Part shown: piece after piece, positions 30,405 through 43,748 of the stretch
Numbering within the stretch: the first letter of the stretch is position 1
Layout: every line of letters begins with the position of its first letter
NCBI RefSeq assembly: GCF_016545825.1
Contig: NC_052613.1
Location: forward strand, 54,604,112-54,668,111
Direction: 5' to 3'
Length of the DNA stretch: 64,000 nucleotides
Source: Eucalyptus grandis
Lineage: Eukaryota > Streptophyta > Magnoliopsida > Myrtales > Myrtaceae
Position numbers and translations under genes: made by a program
The notes under the pieces: generated by a model
Database searches by the model: none
Told to the model about the DNA's origin: nothing
The model's input: the letters and a program-made list of their open reading frames with translations, nothing else

Positions 30405-32732
30405 ATGCAGAAACCTCCTCAACCCCAAGATTTTGCTCTGAGAGAGACTTCACCGAACATTGGTGCCGGACAAGTCACACCTGCTGACAAGCTCGCCTGC
30501 ACCTATGACCTTGTTGAGCAAATGCAGTACCTATATGTGCGTGTTGTCAAAGCTAAGGAATTACCGGGGAAGGACGTAACTGGTACTTGTGACCCCTATG
30601 TTGAGGTAAAACTCGGAAACTATAAGGGAGTCACCCGGCACTTCGAGAAGAAGTCGAACCCAGAGTGGAACCAGGTGTTTGCTTTCTCAAAAGAGAGGAT
30701 TCAAGCATCGAGCTTGGAGGTGGTGGTGAAAGATAAGGACGTCGTGCTTGATGATTTCATGGGAAGGTCAATGTTCGACATCAATGAAATTCCTAAACGT
30801 GCTCCACCTGACAGCCCATTGGCTCCTCAGTGGTATAGATTGGAAGACCAAAAAGGGGAGAAGGTGAAAGGAGAACTAATGCTTGCCATTTGGATGGGAA
30901 CACAAGCCGATGAGGCATTTCCGGATGCTTGGCACTCAGATGCAGCAGCTGTCGCAGGTGAAGCAGTTTCGCGCATTCGGTCTAAGGTTTATTTGTCCCC
31001 AAAACTCTGGTATGTAAGGGTCAATGTCATAGAGGCTCAGGATTTGGTACCTAGTGACAAAAGTAGGTATCCTGAAGTTTTTGTGAAGGCGATCCTCGGA
31101 AACCAGGCTTTAAGAACTAGAATATCTCAAAGCAAGTCTGTAAACCCAATGTGGAACGAAGATTTGATGTTCGTGGTTGCCGAACCATTTGAGGAACCCT
31201 TGATTCTTTCTGTAGAAGATAGACTGGCGGGAAACAAAGATGAAGTACTTGGGAGATGCATGATCCCGCTGCAAAACTTGCAGAGGAGGCTGGATCATAA
31301 GCCTGTTAACACAAGGTGGTATAATCTTGAGAAGCACATAGGAGAGGGAGAACAGAAGAAGGTGATTAAGTTTGCGAGCAGGATCCATTTGAGGGTATGT
31401 TTGGATGGTGGATATCATGTTTTGGATGAATCAACACACCACAGCAGCGATCTTAGGCCAACAGCAAAACAGTTGTGGAAGTCCAGCATTGGGATTTTTG
31501 AACTAGGGATTTTAAGTGCTCAGGGGCTCATCCCGGCGAAGTCAAGAGATGGAAGAGGGAGTACGGATGCTTATTGTGTGGCTAAATACGGGCAGAAATG
31601 GGTGAGGACACGAACAATTGTCGACAGTTTTAGTCCTAGGTGGAATGAGCAATACACTTGGGAGGTTTTCGATATATGCAGCGTGATCACCATAGGGGTT
31701 TTTGATAATGGCCATATCCATGGGGGAGGAGATAAAGGTGGAGGTGGAAAAGATTCAAGAATTGGCAAGGTAAGGATTCGACTGTCCACGCTCGAAGCTG
31801 ATAGAATTTACACACACTCCTACCCCCTTCTGGTTCTACATCCTTCGGGGGTGAAGAAAATGGGCGAGGTTCAATTGGCCGTGAGGTTCACATGTTCTTC
31901 GTTAATAAATATGTTGCACAAGTACTCACATCCATTATTACCAAAAATGCACTATGTTCACCCTTTATCTGTCATTCAGCTGGATAGTTTGAGACACCAG
32001 GCAATGCAGATTGTGTCAATGAGGCTGAGCCGGGCTGAGCCACCACTGAGAAGAGAGGTGGTGGAGTTTATGCTCGATGTAGACTCACACATGTGGAATA
32101 TGAGGAGGAGCAAGGCCAATTTCTTCAGAATCATGGGCGTCCTGAGAAGTTTGATTGTGGTTGGGAAGTGGTTCGATCAGATCTGCCATTGGAAGAACCC
32201 GCTCACTTCTATCTTAATCCACATTTTGTTTATCATCTTGATGCTTTACCCAGAATTGATACTTCCCACGATTTTTCTCTACCTATTCATCATTGGGATT
32301 TGGAATTACCGGTGGCGGCCACGACACCCTCCTCACATGGATATTCGACTGTCTCATGCGGATGCAGTTCATCCCGACGAGCTCGACGAAGAGTTCGATA
32401 CGTTCCCCACATCCAAACCATCAGATATTGTTAGGATGAGGTATGATCGCCTCAGAAGCATAGCGGGAAGGGTTCAAACGGTGGTAGGTGACTTGGCAAC
32501 TCAAGGCGAAAGGTTTCAGTCTCTTCTGAGCTGGAGAGACCCGAGAGCAACTACTATTTTCGTCACCTTCTGTTTAATTGCTGCGGTCGTTCTGTACGTC
32601 ACCCCTTTCCAGGTTGTGGCGCTTCTTACTGGATTCTACGTGTTGAGGCATCCCAGATTCCGGCACAAGTTGCCTTCAGTCCCCCTCAATTTCTTCCGGA
32701 GGTTGCCTGCAAGATCAGACAGCATGCTGTGA
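30405..32732 (+). CDS. Multiple C2 domain and transmembrane region protein (MCTP), 775 aa
   Basis: A single uninterrupted exon encodes a full-length MCTP. C2 domains lie at about residues 40-155 (start LYVRVVKAKELPGKD), 200-315 (WYVRVNVIEAQDL) and 360-490 (GIFELGILSAQGL, then DGRGSTDAYCVAKYG). The C-terminal PRT_C region holds two hydrophobic segments at about 602-633 and 716-748. The family spans ER-plasma membrane contacts, many at plasmodesmata, and binds anionic lipids; FTIP/QKY relatives control transport of signals such as FT. The opening MQKPPQPQDF and overall sequence resemble Arabidopsis MCTP3/MCTP4 most closely. Intronless coding is normal for this family. No truncation is seen. Confidence 0.95.
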   Translation: MQKPPQPQDFALRETSPNIGAGQVTPADKLACTYDLVEQMQYLYVRVVKAKELPGKDVTGTCDPYVEVKLGNYKGVTRHFEKKSNPEWNQVFAFSKERIQASSLEVVVKDKDVVLDDFMGRSMFDINEIPKRAPPDSPLAPQWYRLEDQKGEKVKGELMLAIWMGTQADEAFPDAWHSDAAAVAGEAVSRIRSKVYLSPKLWYVRVNVIEAQDLVPSDKSRYPEVFVKAILGNQALRTRISQSKSVNPMWNEDLMFVVAEPFEEPLILSVEDRLAGNKDEVLGRCMIPLQNLQRRLDHKPVNTRWYNLEKHIGEGEQKKVIKFASRIHLRVCLDGGYHVLDESTHHSSDLRPTAKQLWKSSIGIFELGILSAQGLIPAKSRDGRGSTDAYCVAKYGQKWVRTRTIVDSFSPRWNEQYTWEVFDICSVITIGVFDNGHIHGGGDKGGGGKDSRIGKVRIRLSTLEADRIYTHSYPLLVLHPSGVKKMGEVQLAVRFTCSSLINMLHKYSHPLLPKMHYVHPLSVIQLDSLRHQAMQIVSMRLSRAEPPLRREVVEFMLDVDSHMWNMRRSKANFFRIMGVLRSLIVVGKWFDQICHWKNPLTSILIHILFIILMLYPELILPTIFLYLFIIGIWNYRWRPRHPPHMDIRLSHADAVHPDELDEEFDTFPTSKPSDIVRMRYDRLRSIAGRVQTVVGDLATQGERFQSLLSWRDPRATTIFVTFCLIAAVVLYVTPFQVVALLTGFYVLRHPRFRHKLPSVPLNFFRRLPARSDSML

Positions 32733-33445
32733 GACGTCGATTTCTTCGGCTTCCCTCCATGACACGGATTGTTTCCAAGAAAAGCAAATGAATGCATGAG
32801 CTGTTCAGCACAGAAATAGGTGCATACCTGTTAAATAAGTCCCTGCGTTGTATTATTCCTTGAAACTTCTTGCGCTATAGTTGCTTAACTATATTAAGCT
32901 ATATCTTTGTTTAGTATGTTCCATGCAATTCCACTAGTATATCTCCCTCAATTGCAGAAATTCGTTTGCGCATCTGCATCTCACAACATAAATTAAGCCA
33001 GATCACGCGAAACCATTGCATCTCCTCTCTTCTTTTGTCCACCTTCTGGAAAAGTGGCGTGGTTATAATTTCTCTAGATGGGGGAAAATATGCTGCTTTC
33101 GCAAAGGTCTTTCTGTCGTCGTCATAATTTGCTTCATCATTTGCGCGTAATCTTATTTTATGATATGATGCCGGTGCCTAACATCGTAAAAGAACTTCTG
33201 AGCAGAATTAGTAGTCCCAAATTAGTAAGGATTCAGGAGCTGGACCTGGTCGGATTGGACCCTTTGCAAATCGTACATGATCGCACTTCTTGTGTTCGGA
33301 GAAATTAACTACGATTGGACCAATCTTAATACTTTGCAGATTATTGAACAACGTTTCCATCCTTTCATTTAGAGACACTGGCTTTCAAGCTGCTGTGCAT
33401 CTCTCTCCTTTGAAACCATAATAATGTATATGAAATATTTTGGAT
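32733..33445. other. MCTP downstream region
   Basis: Contains the 3' untranslated region of MCTP; no other gene recognised. The open frame at 33078-33308 has no family resemblance. Confidence 0.4.
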
Positions 33446-33957
33446 GGGTCCATTTGGTAACGCTTCTATTTTAGGGAATAATTTCTTTTCAAAAATAGTC
33501 TTTTTTATTTATATTCCTTGAAACAATTTCTAATTAAAATAACTCATTTGATAACTATACAAAATTTATATTCTCGAAATAGAAAAATAACAATAATAAG
33601 TTTAGTACAATCCACAAATTTTTTTGTAACACGGAATTTTTAAATTTTTGATCATTTTTAATTTTTTTCTTTTTTTTCTTTTCTTTTTCTTCCTTGCCGA
33701 CGCACAGCCACCGCCCATCGCCCAGCGAGGAAGAAGAAAAGAAAAAATGACTTATTTATAGGAATTGCTCCTGGTAATAAGAATTTTTTTTTGTTTTTAC
33801 TTTTTATTTCTGTTCCAAGTTAATTTTCCAGCCACTTTTCTATTTCAAAGAATAAAAAAAAAAAAAATAGTTTAAGTTATCAAACGAATTTCTATTATTT
33901 TTTGTTCTTGGAACAAAAACAAAAATTAAGAAAATAAAAACGGTACCAAACGGAGCC
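33446..33957. mobile_element. Small inverted-repeat element (MITE), about 512 bp
   Basis: The left end GGGTCCATTTGGTAACG pairs with the complement of the right end, GGCTCCGTTTGGTACCG, 13 of 17 matching. The interior is AT-rich with poly-T and a short GC-rich patch near 33700. It resembles the GG-C--TTTGGTA ends of other Harbinger-like elements here, but no clear target duplication is visible, so edges are uncertain. Confidence 0.6.
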
Positions 33958-35880
33958 GTTATAGCCCCATCACACCCTTCTTTAAGCAAGTCTAATTTGC
34001 CACTAGCACGAAGCTACTAGCATTCAATATCTTATTGGGGAAGCACTGACCAAATGCATTTCAAATTCTATAGTGGATCCTAATTGCTATTCTATGGCTG
34101 GGGCTGGACTAGAGAGGGAGAGAGAGAGAGAACCTGATGCTTTTGGGGAAAGGAAAGGTAGAGAGCAAGGAAAAGAGAGAGGAATTGAAATCATAAAGCA
34201 CTAGTCAACCTGATCCTGATCGATACTTTTATGCCGTTACTAATCGTATGCCAAGTAACATTTGAAGTTTCAGCAAAAATCAAACTTTCAATATGACATG
34301 TGATGATGCAATTGCATACGAAGCCAGAACGATAAGGTGTGCATAATGAATTCCAGCCACATGTTTTTTTTTAACGAGAGTGAGAGTTCAAATTGGATGC
34401 TACAAACCATTATATAAGCCATCAATCTGGATTAATTATATTGATCATGTTGCTAAAGTCAACGTACGCAAAGAAACGACACAGCACTTCTGAGCGGCGG
34501 CTCTTTCATAGGAAGGGTGTCGCAACAGTGAGCTATGAAGGGAAACGTGACCCAAGAATGACCATCAAATTTCTATTCCTCAGCCTAGGGCAACAGATGA
34601 GGGCACTTTGGTGGTGACTATTTTGACCATTATTCGAACAAATAAAATATATTGACATTGCAAGTATGGGACTAGGGTTTACTCATATTCTCCCAAAATA
34701 CTGGATCCCACTCTAATAGTTTCGAATAAATTAAATGCATGCATTAATATATGAAGGCTTCTCTTTTATTAGACGGCATTAGGTAAAACGATCCATTAGA
34801 TATGAAAAGTTTGGTGCTGGTATCAACCGCACCGTAATAAGTGTGGTTGTGCAATTGAAGAGCCTATTTCAAGAAGTGCCCGATATTTTGATCGGAACAT
34901 GTGCTATCCATAAATTCTTGTATGGATCCTAACCCATTACAATTGTTGACTGTGTGAGTTCAAAACAAAACTCCAACTGTGGAGCATGTGTAATCAATGT
35001 CTGGATTAAAATAGACTCGATTCGATTTGGGGCAAGTGTTTCCCTGAAAGAGCTACAAAGATTATTGCGAATGAAGGCTATTGACGGCAACCATGTGACT
35101 CATTTAGCAACTCATCAAAGAATTTCTTGTGTTATTGGTGTCGTGTGTTGTACCTTCAAAGAGGAGGAATTCTTTCTATCTCGTGAATTGAAGAAATGGA
35201 AAGTCATGATATAGAGGCAAACTTAGGAGGGCCAACCCACTGATGACAATGTTTCCTTCATTAGTATGGATTTCTTTGCCAAAATAGGTCATTTTAAATT
35301 ACCTATGCTATTTCCACTCGTTATTAATTCCTAACACTTCCCTATCATATTGAATTAATTATATAATCCATACGGGTCCCACTCTTGAATTAATATTATT
35401 TTTTTTACATCTTCTCTTCTTACTTTTTCAATTTTACTAAAAGAAAATAAAAACTTGCCAATGTCTCTTCTCAACTCAACAATTTTTTCACGCTAGCGCC
35501 TTTTTTCACGCCAATTACATTTTAATGTAACTTTCGTGTTTATTTTAAATCAAAAGTGCTAGGGGTCTACAGCGGAATCGAAATAGAAGAAAAGGAAGAG
35601 GAAATAGATAACGAATAATCTTTGATGTAGCCAATTGTATCATGAGCTAATAAGGAAGTGGAAAAGGAGGAACGGACAGGCACGGTTACCATGCGACCTA
35701 AAAACTGAATCACAGGCAAATTTTTGTCCCGCAAAAGAGGAACAGGACAAGCATGGTACCTAGTACACCTCACCGCATGAGGCGTGGACGCGACGACAGG
35801 ATACAAAAACCCAGCGAACGGCGACTCCTGCCGAGGCTGAGAAGTTCATCTTGTCCACTTGCAAAAAGCCTTTGGCGACC
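33958..35880. other. Intergenic region upstream of EIL3-like gene
   Basis: No gene recognised. There is a GA microsatellite near 34115-34132 and AT-rich stretches. Open frames at 34393-34617 and 34954-35214 show no domain. Confidence 0.4.
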
Positions 35881-36771
35881 TCTCATTGAATTCTCTCTCT
35901 CTCTCTCTCTCTCTCGAATTTCCACCTGTTTTCTTTCAAATCTTCTTTCTCTCTCTTCCCCAAAAACCCCATTATTTTGTGTGAGTGGGTTCATCTCCCT
36001 TTGCCCAGGTTCATCTCCATCCCCCTGGCGTCGTCGTCGTCTCTCCAGTTTCCCAAGCGAACGCAACAACGATCAATCTCTTCGCGGGGGATTCTTTCTC
36101 TCTTTTTTTCTTTTTTTACGGCAGATTTGGCGCGGATTCGTATCGGGGCGATTCAGATTGGCCTGAAATCCGGTAAAAGTTCGGAACTTTTCTCTCTCCG
36201 CAGTTTCTTTCATCTTTGCCGGGATTGGAATTCCGGTTCTGGGTGTTCGTGTCGTCGAGTTGGGAAATTCGAATTGTCTTTCGATCGCGGGTTTGGATGG
36301 TTTGTGCGTGTTTTTGTCCCCGCGGGGTCTCGTTGGCATTTGGGATTGTGGGTGTTGTTAGGATGCTTCTTTTAAGTCGATGATGATCGCGGTGACGTAT
36401 TCGGCGTCTTAGAAATTTGGAGGATTGGATTTGGGTCGGAGGGTCGCTGTTTGTGTTGGCCTGGAAAAGTATTATAGAGGAAATTCGGTAGGGGGGACTG
36501 AGAAGTTAGTCGTTGTCTATTGCTTTTTCAGCTTGTGGTCGAGGTTAGAGACTGTTGGTTATAAAGAATGGAAGAGAGTTTTTGGGGTAATGAGGTTTTC
36601 CTTTCTTCGTGCTTGGTTTTTATGAGTTTTGGCAGAATAGGCTTTCAATCTTGACAGTTCTTATCGTTCTGGATCCAGGCTGTTAAATGTGGATCAGCGA
36701 GCCTCTCGCAGTGGAAGAAAGATTCTGAGTCTCATTTTAGTGTGAGCTGCTGCGGCGGTGATTGAGTTTGA
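35881..36771 (+). promoter_or_regulatory. CT-rich promoter/leader of the EIL3-like gene
   Basis: A CT microsatellite at about 35891-35913 and pyrimidine-rich DNA are typical of plant core promoters. A possible leader intron runs from GTAAAAG near 36173 to an acceptor ending GATCCAG at 36679. Both calls are inferences from motifs. Confidence 0.4.
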
Positions 36772-38586
36772 ATGGACAATCTTCTGATTGCTGCTGATGC
36801 GATGGATGAAGGCTCGGACATTGAAGTCGATGATATAAGGTGCGATAACATTGCCGAGAAGGATGTTAGTGACGAAGAAATTGATGCCGAGGAACTCGAA
36901 AGACGAATGTGGAAGGACCGTATCAAACTCAAAAGGATTAAGGAAAGACAAAAGATTGCAGCGCAACAAGCAGCAGAGAGGCAAAAATCCAAGCAAACAT
37001 CCGATCAGGCTCGGAGGAAGAAAATGTCTAGAGCTCAAGATGGTATTCTCAAGTACATGCTGAAGCTGATGGAAGTGTGCAAAGCACGGGGTTTCGTCTA
37101 TGGGATTATTCCAGAGAAGGGTAAAGCGGTGAGTGGTGCTTCTGATAATATAAGGGCTTGGTGGAAAGAAAAGGTAAAGTTTGATAAGAATGGGCCAGCG
37201 GCCATAACCAAATATGAAGCGGAGTGTTTAGCCATGGGAGCAGCAGATTCTGGTCGTAAGGGTAGTTCTCAGAGCACCCTTCAGGATCTGCAAGATGCAA
37301 CTTTGGGTTCTTTATTGTCTTCTCTGATGCAGCATTGCGATCCCCCTCAGAGGAAGTATCCTCTAGAGAAGGGAACTCCGCCGCCTTGGTGGCCAACGAG
37401 TAATGAGGATTGGTGGATAAAGTTAGGGCTACCACAGGGTCAGAGTCCTCCATACAAGAAACCACATGACCTAAAGAAGATGTGGAAAGTTGGCGTGTTG
37501 ACTGCCGTCATAAAGCACATGTCACCTGATATTGCAAAGATAAGAAGGCATGTTCGCCAGTCCAAGTGCTTGCAGGACAAGATGACAGCAAAAGAGAGTG
37601 CTATTTGGTTGGCTGTTCTGGGTCGGGAGGAGTCTCTTATTGAGCAACCTAGTAGTGATAATGGGACATCAGGAATAACTAAGTCTCCACCAAGCGCTCG
37701 TAATGGGAAGAAGCAACCCGCAGCAAGCAGTGATAGTGACTATGACGTTGATGATGCTGATGGTAGTGGCGGTTGTGTCTCATCTAAAGAAACTCGGAAA
37801 AATGTGACGGTAAATACCGTGGAGATTGGTCACCATGAGAATAACACTCAAACAAATGGCCAAGTTAAAGAGCATCGAGAAAAGACGCGCAAAAGGAAAA
37901 GACTGCGTACTAAATCGAGTTCTGCGGACCAACCTCCTCCACCCATCAATGACCATCCGGCATACGAGCAGAGGGACAGTTTTCCTGATATGAATCACAG
38001 CCACATTGATGTGCAGCCTCCTGGATATCAAGTTCATGGCATGCAACAGGAAAATGCTGCAATTACGGATGTGAGGCCCTCAGAGAATGATCTCAATCTC
38101 GAGGGACAATCACAGTTAGAACCACTGGAGTTTAATCCTTTCTCTTCCCTCCCTTCGACAGATGTAATGTCAACACAGAACATGCTGGTGGGTGGAAAGC
38201 CCTTGCTTCATCCCTTGATGCAAAATGCTTCACATGCAACAGGAGCTTATAATTACTATGACACAACACCATCATATGGGCCTGGTTCAAGCGAGCAGCA
38301 GACTCGGATAGATACAATTGAACCTCAAATTAGACCAGAGGATGTTGGAACTCATTTACCAGCACTCTATAAAACTGGAAATGACATCTCTAGAGTGGAC
38401 TTGCCTCATTTGGGGAAAGAAGCCTTTCCAACTGAAAAAGATGTTCCCTTTGACTGTAACTTTGGCTCCCCGCTTGCATTGGATTTCGGCATACAAAACA
38501 GCCCTTTCCCTTCATTTGAGGACATGTCATCCTGGGACAACAATCTGGAGTTTGAAGATGATCTTATCAAATACTTTGCGGCATAG
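36772..38586 (+). CDS. EIN3-like transcription factor, EIL3/SLIM1 type, 604 aa
   Basis: One uninterrupted exon. The conserved EIN3 DNA-binding region occupies about residues 35-300: acidic start ([17 protein letters not shown]), basic block [14 protein letters not shown], then [20 protein letters not shown], a Pro/Trp-rich TPPPWWP segment and [16 protein letters not shown]. The C-terminal half is low-complexity with Ser/Asp and a basic patch ([11 protein letters not shown], about residues 370-380) that may be a nuclear signal. SNVAEIDVSD-like opening and the QPSSDNG segment fit EIL3/SLIM1, the sulfur-limitation regulator, better than EIN3/EIL1. Subfamily placement is by memory, so ethylene-branch membership is not excluded. 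The coding region lacks introns, as usual in the family. Confidence 0.9.
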   Translation: MDNLLIAADAMDEGSDIEVDDIRCDNIAEKDVSDEEIDAEELERRMWKDRIKLKRIKERQKIAAQQAAERQKSKQTSDQARRKKMSRAQDGILKYMLKLMEVCKARGFVYGIIPEKGKAVSGASDNIRAWWKEKVKFDKNGPAAITKYEAECLAMGAADSGRKGSSQSTLQDLQDATLGSLLSSLMQHCDPPQRKYPLEKGTPPPWWPTSNEDWWIKLGLPQGQSPPYKKPHDLKKMWKVGVLTAVIKHMSPDIAKIRRHVRQSKCLQDKMTAKESAIWLAVLGREESLIEQPSSDNGTSGITKSPPSARNGKKQPAASSDSDYDVDDADGSGGCVSSKETRKNVTVNTVEIGHHENNTQTNGQVKEHREKTRKRKRLRTKSSSADQPPPPINDHPAYEQRDSFPDMNHSHIDVQPPGYQVHGMQQENAAITDVRPSENDLNLEGQSQLEPLEFNPFSSLPSTDVMSTQNMLVGGKPLLHPLMQNASHATGAYNYYDTTPSYGPGSSEQQTRIDTIEPQIRPEDVGTHLPALYKTGNDISRVDLPHLGKEAFPTEKDVPFDCNFGSPLALDFGIQNSPFPSFEDMSSWDNNLEFEDDLIKYFAA

Positions 38587-38618
38587 ATTGTGGATATCAT
38601 TACAATTGACAGTAGATT

Positions 38619-38718
38619 GTAAGTGATGTCACCTTTGTTCTGTTCTCCAGTTCCACCACCTTTTGCTTATTAATCTGTACATGTTTAATGTCCTTTAATA
38701 TTTTTTGATGTGTTACAG
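38619..38718 (+). other. Probable 3' untranslated-region intron of the EIL3-like gene
   Basis: A strong donor (ttGTAAGTGATG) 32 bp after the stop and a T-rich acceptor ending TGTTACAG bound a 100-bp AT-rich segment. Being less than 50 nt past the stop, it should not trigger nonsense-mediated decay. Inferred from motifs. Confidence 0.5.
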
Positions 38719-40860
38719 GAACTGCAGAAAGCTGCATTATTTATTGACTCGGGAAGGCCATGTCTTGCTAATCATTGGAGGTTCTGATAATCATTAGCGC
38801 AGGTTCCGTAATTTGTATAGTGTTAGGTTTTTAGTTGAAAACACAAATTCAAGTCAGTTGCTCCAAAATAAAAGGAAAATGTGGGCTTTTTTGTTCGTTC
38901 CGACTCTATTGAGGAGTTGATGCAGATGACTCAAAATTACGGACCGGCTACATGACATATCCGATGACTAAGGATTAGCTTGTTCATCCTCATGTTGCCT
39001 GTGTGTGAATACCTGATGCACATTTCTCTTGCTTCTGTTACTCAAAATGAACCCTTGGGGTTCTTCAAACTTTGTAACTGCGCAACTCTTGTGTTCAGGA
39101 ACATAGGAAGGATGAGAATAAAGTGATCAATTGTGCTCGATATTGCATTGGCATTGAAAAACGTAGATGTTCACTTTGCAATCTCCCGCCTGCCAGTGCA
39201 TCATAGGCAGGATGTAGATGGGAAGAGAAACGAGCCCCGATCTATGAAAGTTAGATTCGTCCTTGCTCCCATCTGGAATCTTTAGCTAGGAAGTTGGTAG
39301 AGAGGTGAAGGTTCCTAATCATTCTTTTCCTAAAATGTGCACGAAGGAAGGTGCTGAAGCCGTGGTATCCTCTGAATGCATACTTTCGTTGGGCATCATG
39401 GCTGTAAATATACCAGCATCTGTTCTCTGTTCATTGGGAACTCTTGGTCCCAATTATGGTTCAAGTTGCACTTTTAAGGAGGTTCTTTGGTTCTCATGTC
39501 TTCGCTACTTGCACATCTTGGGATTGCTTCTGGTAGTCGTCTTTCTTCGTAGGGTGGGTCCAGAACCGGGATGTGCAATTTGATGTGGCCCGACATAATT
39601 TCGGGCATCAAGGTTTATGCTTATGTTGCACCTTGTCCTTTCTAGCACAGGCGAACTTTTGACTTGGTCATTTGGAAGTACCTGCAACATGTGCGATCGA
39701 CACCAGAGAACTGTTGTGCCTTGGTTTCCGGAGGATACCACAGAGAAGTTTCAACCTTCTTTCTTGCAATTTCTTCCTACCTACTAGATGGCGGTAGATG
39801 TCTTGTTGCAATGACAGTTAATTAGTTGAAGGAATGCGCCTATAATGGGATATGGACAAGAAAGATAGGTGGGTCTTTATGGTGAAATAGATCGAGCAAA
39901 TTGCGACTGCTAAACGAATTGAAAGTGTCCCTTTTCCTCTAACGTCAGCTGTCCATGCTTGTCGGAGCATACTTGACTTATCCCCCATCGCTTAAAGGCA
40001 GTCCTTTTGCCCTCTGTAACCAGATGATTAGCAAAGACGTGGCCCCTAGAGGTGTCCCTGAAAAGGTTGTCTTTATTTGACTCGAATACGTGATCGTGTT
40101 TCTCGGGACATGATTGGGATGTCATATTAGCTCATGTTTTGTAATATTCTCTTCCCTAAATGGAACTCTGCTAGCAAATGGTGTTGTAGCAGCAGAGCTC
40201 AGGCTCAACATGCAAAACGCTCTGCCCACGCCTATGATAAGAATCTTCGTAATTACTTCGAGTGGTAGCAAGCCGTAATTCAAACATGAGATTATTTCAT
40301 CAAAATATAGTATGAAAGTTCAGTTTTTTTTTTTAAATAAAAAAATGGATTTGCTATTTATGATATTATTCCATATTACTCAGTCATTTCGTTAAGTAAC
40401 AAAAAAGCGATCTTTTTTCTCTTGTTGGTCCTAACCCAATATTGTTGATGGTGTCGTGATAATTGATCTTAAAATGTTGCCATTTCTAATGATTTTGTAT
40501 GCATTTGAATTATAGAACCACTCTATCTAATTGATCAAATAATTGAGATAGGAGGATGTATGCTATACTTACTCATGCCTTGGTATTTGGCAAGGAAAAT
40601 ATCACTTAGCACCAAAAGGCCTATAAACTAAGTAACATCTATGAGCTCACATTAAATTAATGGATCTGAATAGGTCCTTAAACTGCTCCTGTTATCGGAA
40701 TCAATCTCAACAGTAAAATGGGGTAATGATAATCATGGGGTCCGGACCACCCTTAATTCGGTTCCCCCAGCTTTGATTCCCGTAAAATCTTTGTCCTAGC
40801 ATACCAGGCTGGATTCAGAAAAATGATAAGCTGGTCCGGTCCGGTAAAGCTGGGCCCATT
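38719..40860. other. Intergenic region between EIL3-like and CLE genes
   Basis: Holds the end of the EIL3 3' untranslated region. Nothing else is recognised; open frames at 39305-39583 and 39910-40125 show no family resemblance. Confidence 0.4.
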
Positions 40861-41131
40861 TTGATCCTCTGTCTCTGTCTCTCTCTCTCTGCATATTCTA
40901 CGACTGCCAAGTGTACGTCTTTAGTCGTCTTCATCATCTCTCTCTCTCCCCCCGTCGCAGGAGCAGCGCCGGGATCACTGCGATCGGTACCACGGAAATA
41001 GGGTACGAGAGTCTGCTGTCACGTCACGACGAAAACATTCTTAAAACGGCTGTCTCTCCTCCTTCTCCTCCTCCATCCTTGCCGCCTCTCCTCTTTCATT
41101 CTCTCTACTCTCTCTCTATCTCTCTCTCTCT

Positions 41132-41708
41132 ATGCAGACGATGGTGGTCGGAAGAACATGCCTTGCTGTTAGCCCTAGGCTTTCCATCTCCATCCTCATT
41201 CTTGTGCTGCTCCTCCTTCTATTCCCTCCTTCCGCTTCGCGTAAGTTCATCATCATCTCCTCTCTCTCTCTCTCTGTGGGTGGGCATGTGAGTGGCGAAG
41301 TTGGTGTTTTGACGATGATATTATTCTTGTCGCAGATGGAACTTCATGGAGGACAGGAGAAAGCACAGACACGGCTCCTCACTCTTCCGAGGTAACCAAG
41401 AACCAACGAATAACACGATACCTCACTCGTTTACTCTACTCTCGCCTCCCATTCCACTTTTTTTATGTCACAGTACCAGCCCTTCACTCCCTCCTCTCGT
41501 AACTCATTCTTGTCTTTTTTTCCTTTCTCTCTGTTACATGTACGTGCTCGAGAAGATCGCAGGAGGGAACGGAAATACGAAGATGGCAAGAGATCCGGTC
41601 GGAGGAGGAGGCTATCCGTCGGCGCTTGTCGACGTCGAAGGCTCTGCAAGGCAAGTCCCCACCGGGCCCGACCCTCTCCACCATCGTCGCAAGCCCGTTT
41701 CTCCTTAA
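41132..41708 (+). CDS. CLE signalling peptide precursor, CLV3/CLE40 type, 106 aa
   Basis: Three exons: 41132-41240, 41336-41391 and 41553-41708, with GT-AG introns and matching phases (109 + 56 + 156 nt). Residues about 14-36 form a strongly hydrophobic signal peptide (ISILILVLLLLLFPPSAS). The C terminus carries the 12-residue CLE motif RQVPTGPDPLHH at residues 88-99, followed by RRKPVSP. RQVPTG and the short tail resemble CLE40, while GPDPLHH matches CLV3. As I recall, CLV3 and CLE40 differ from most CLE genes in having two introns, which fits. The secreted peptide would act through CLV1-class receptor kinases to restrain stem cells. Met4 is an alternative start; an acceptor 3 nt downstream (41555) would drop one Lys. 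Confidence 0.88.

Positions 41709-43748
<2,040 letters not shown>

Noticed and set aside
31110..31789. Minus-strand open frames inside the MCTP gene
   Set aside because: Shadows of a long intact plus-strand coding exon.
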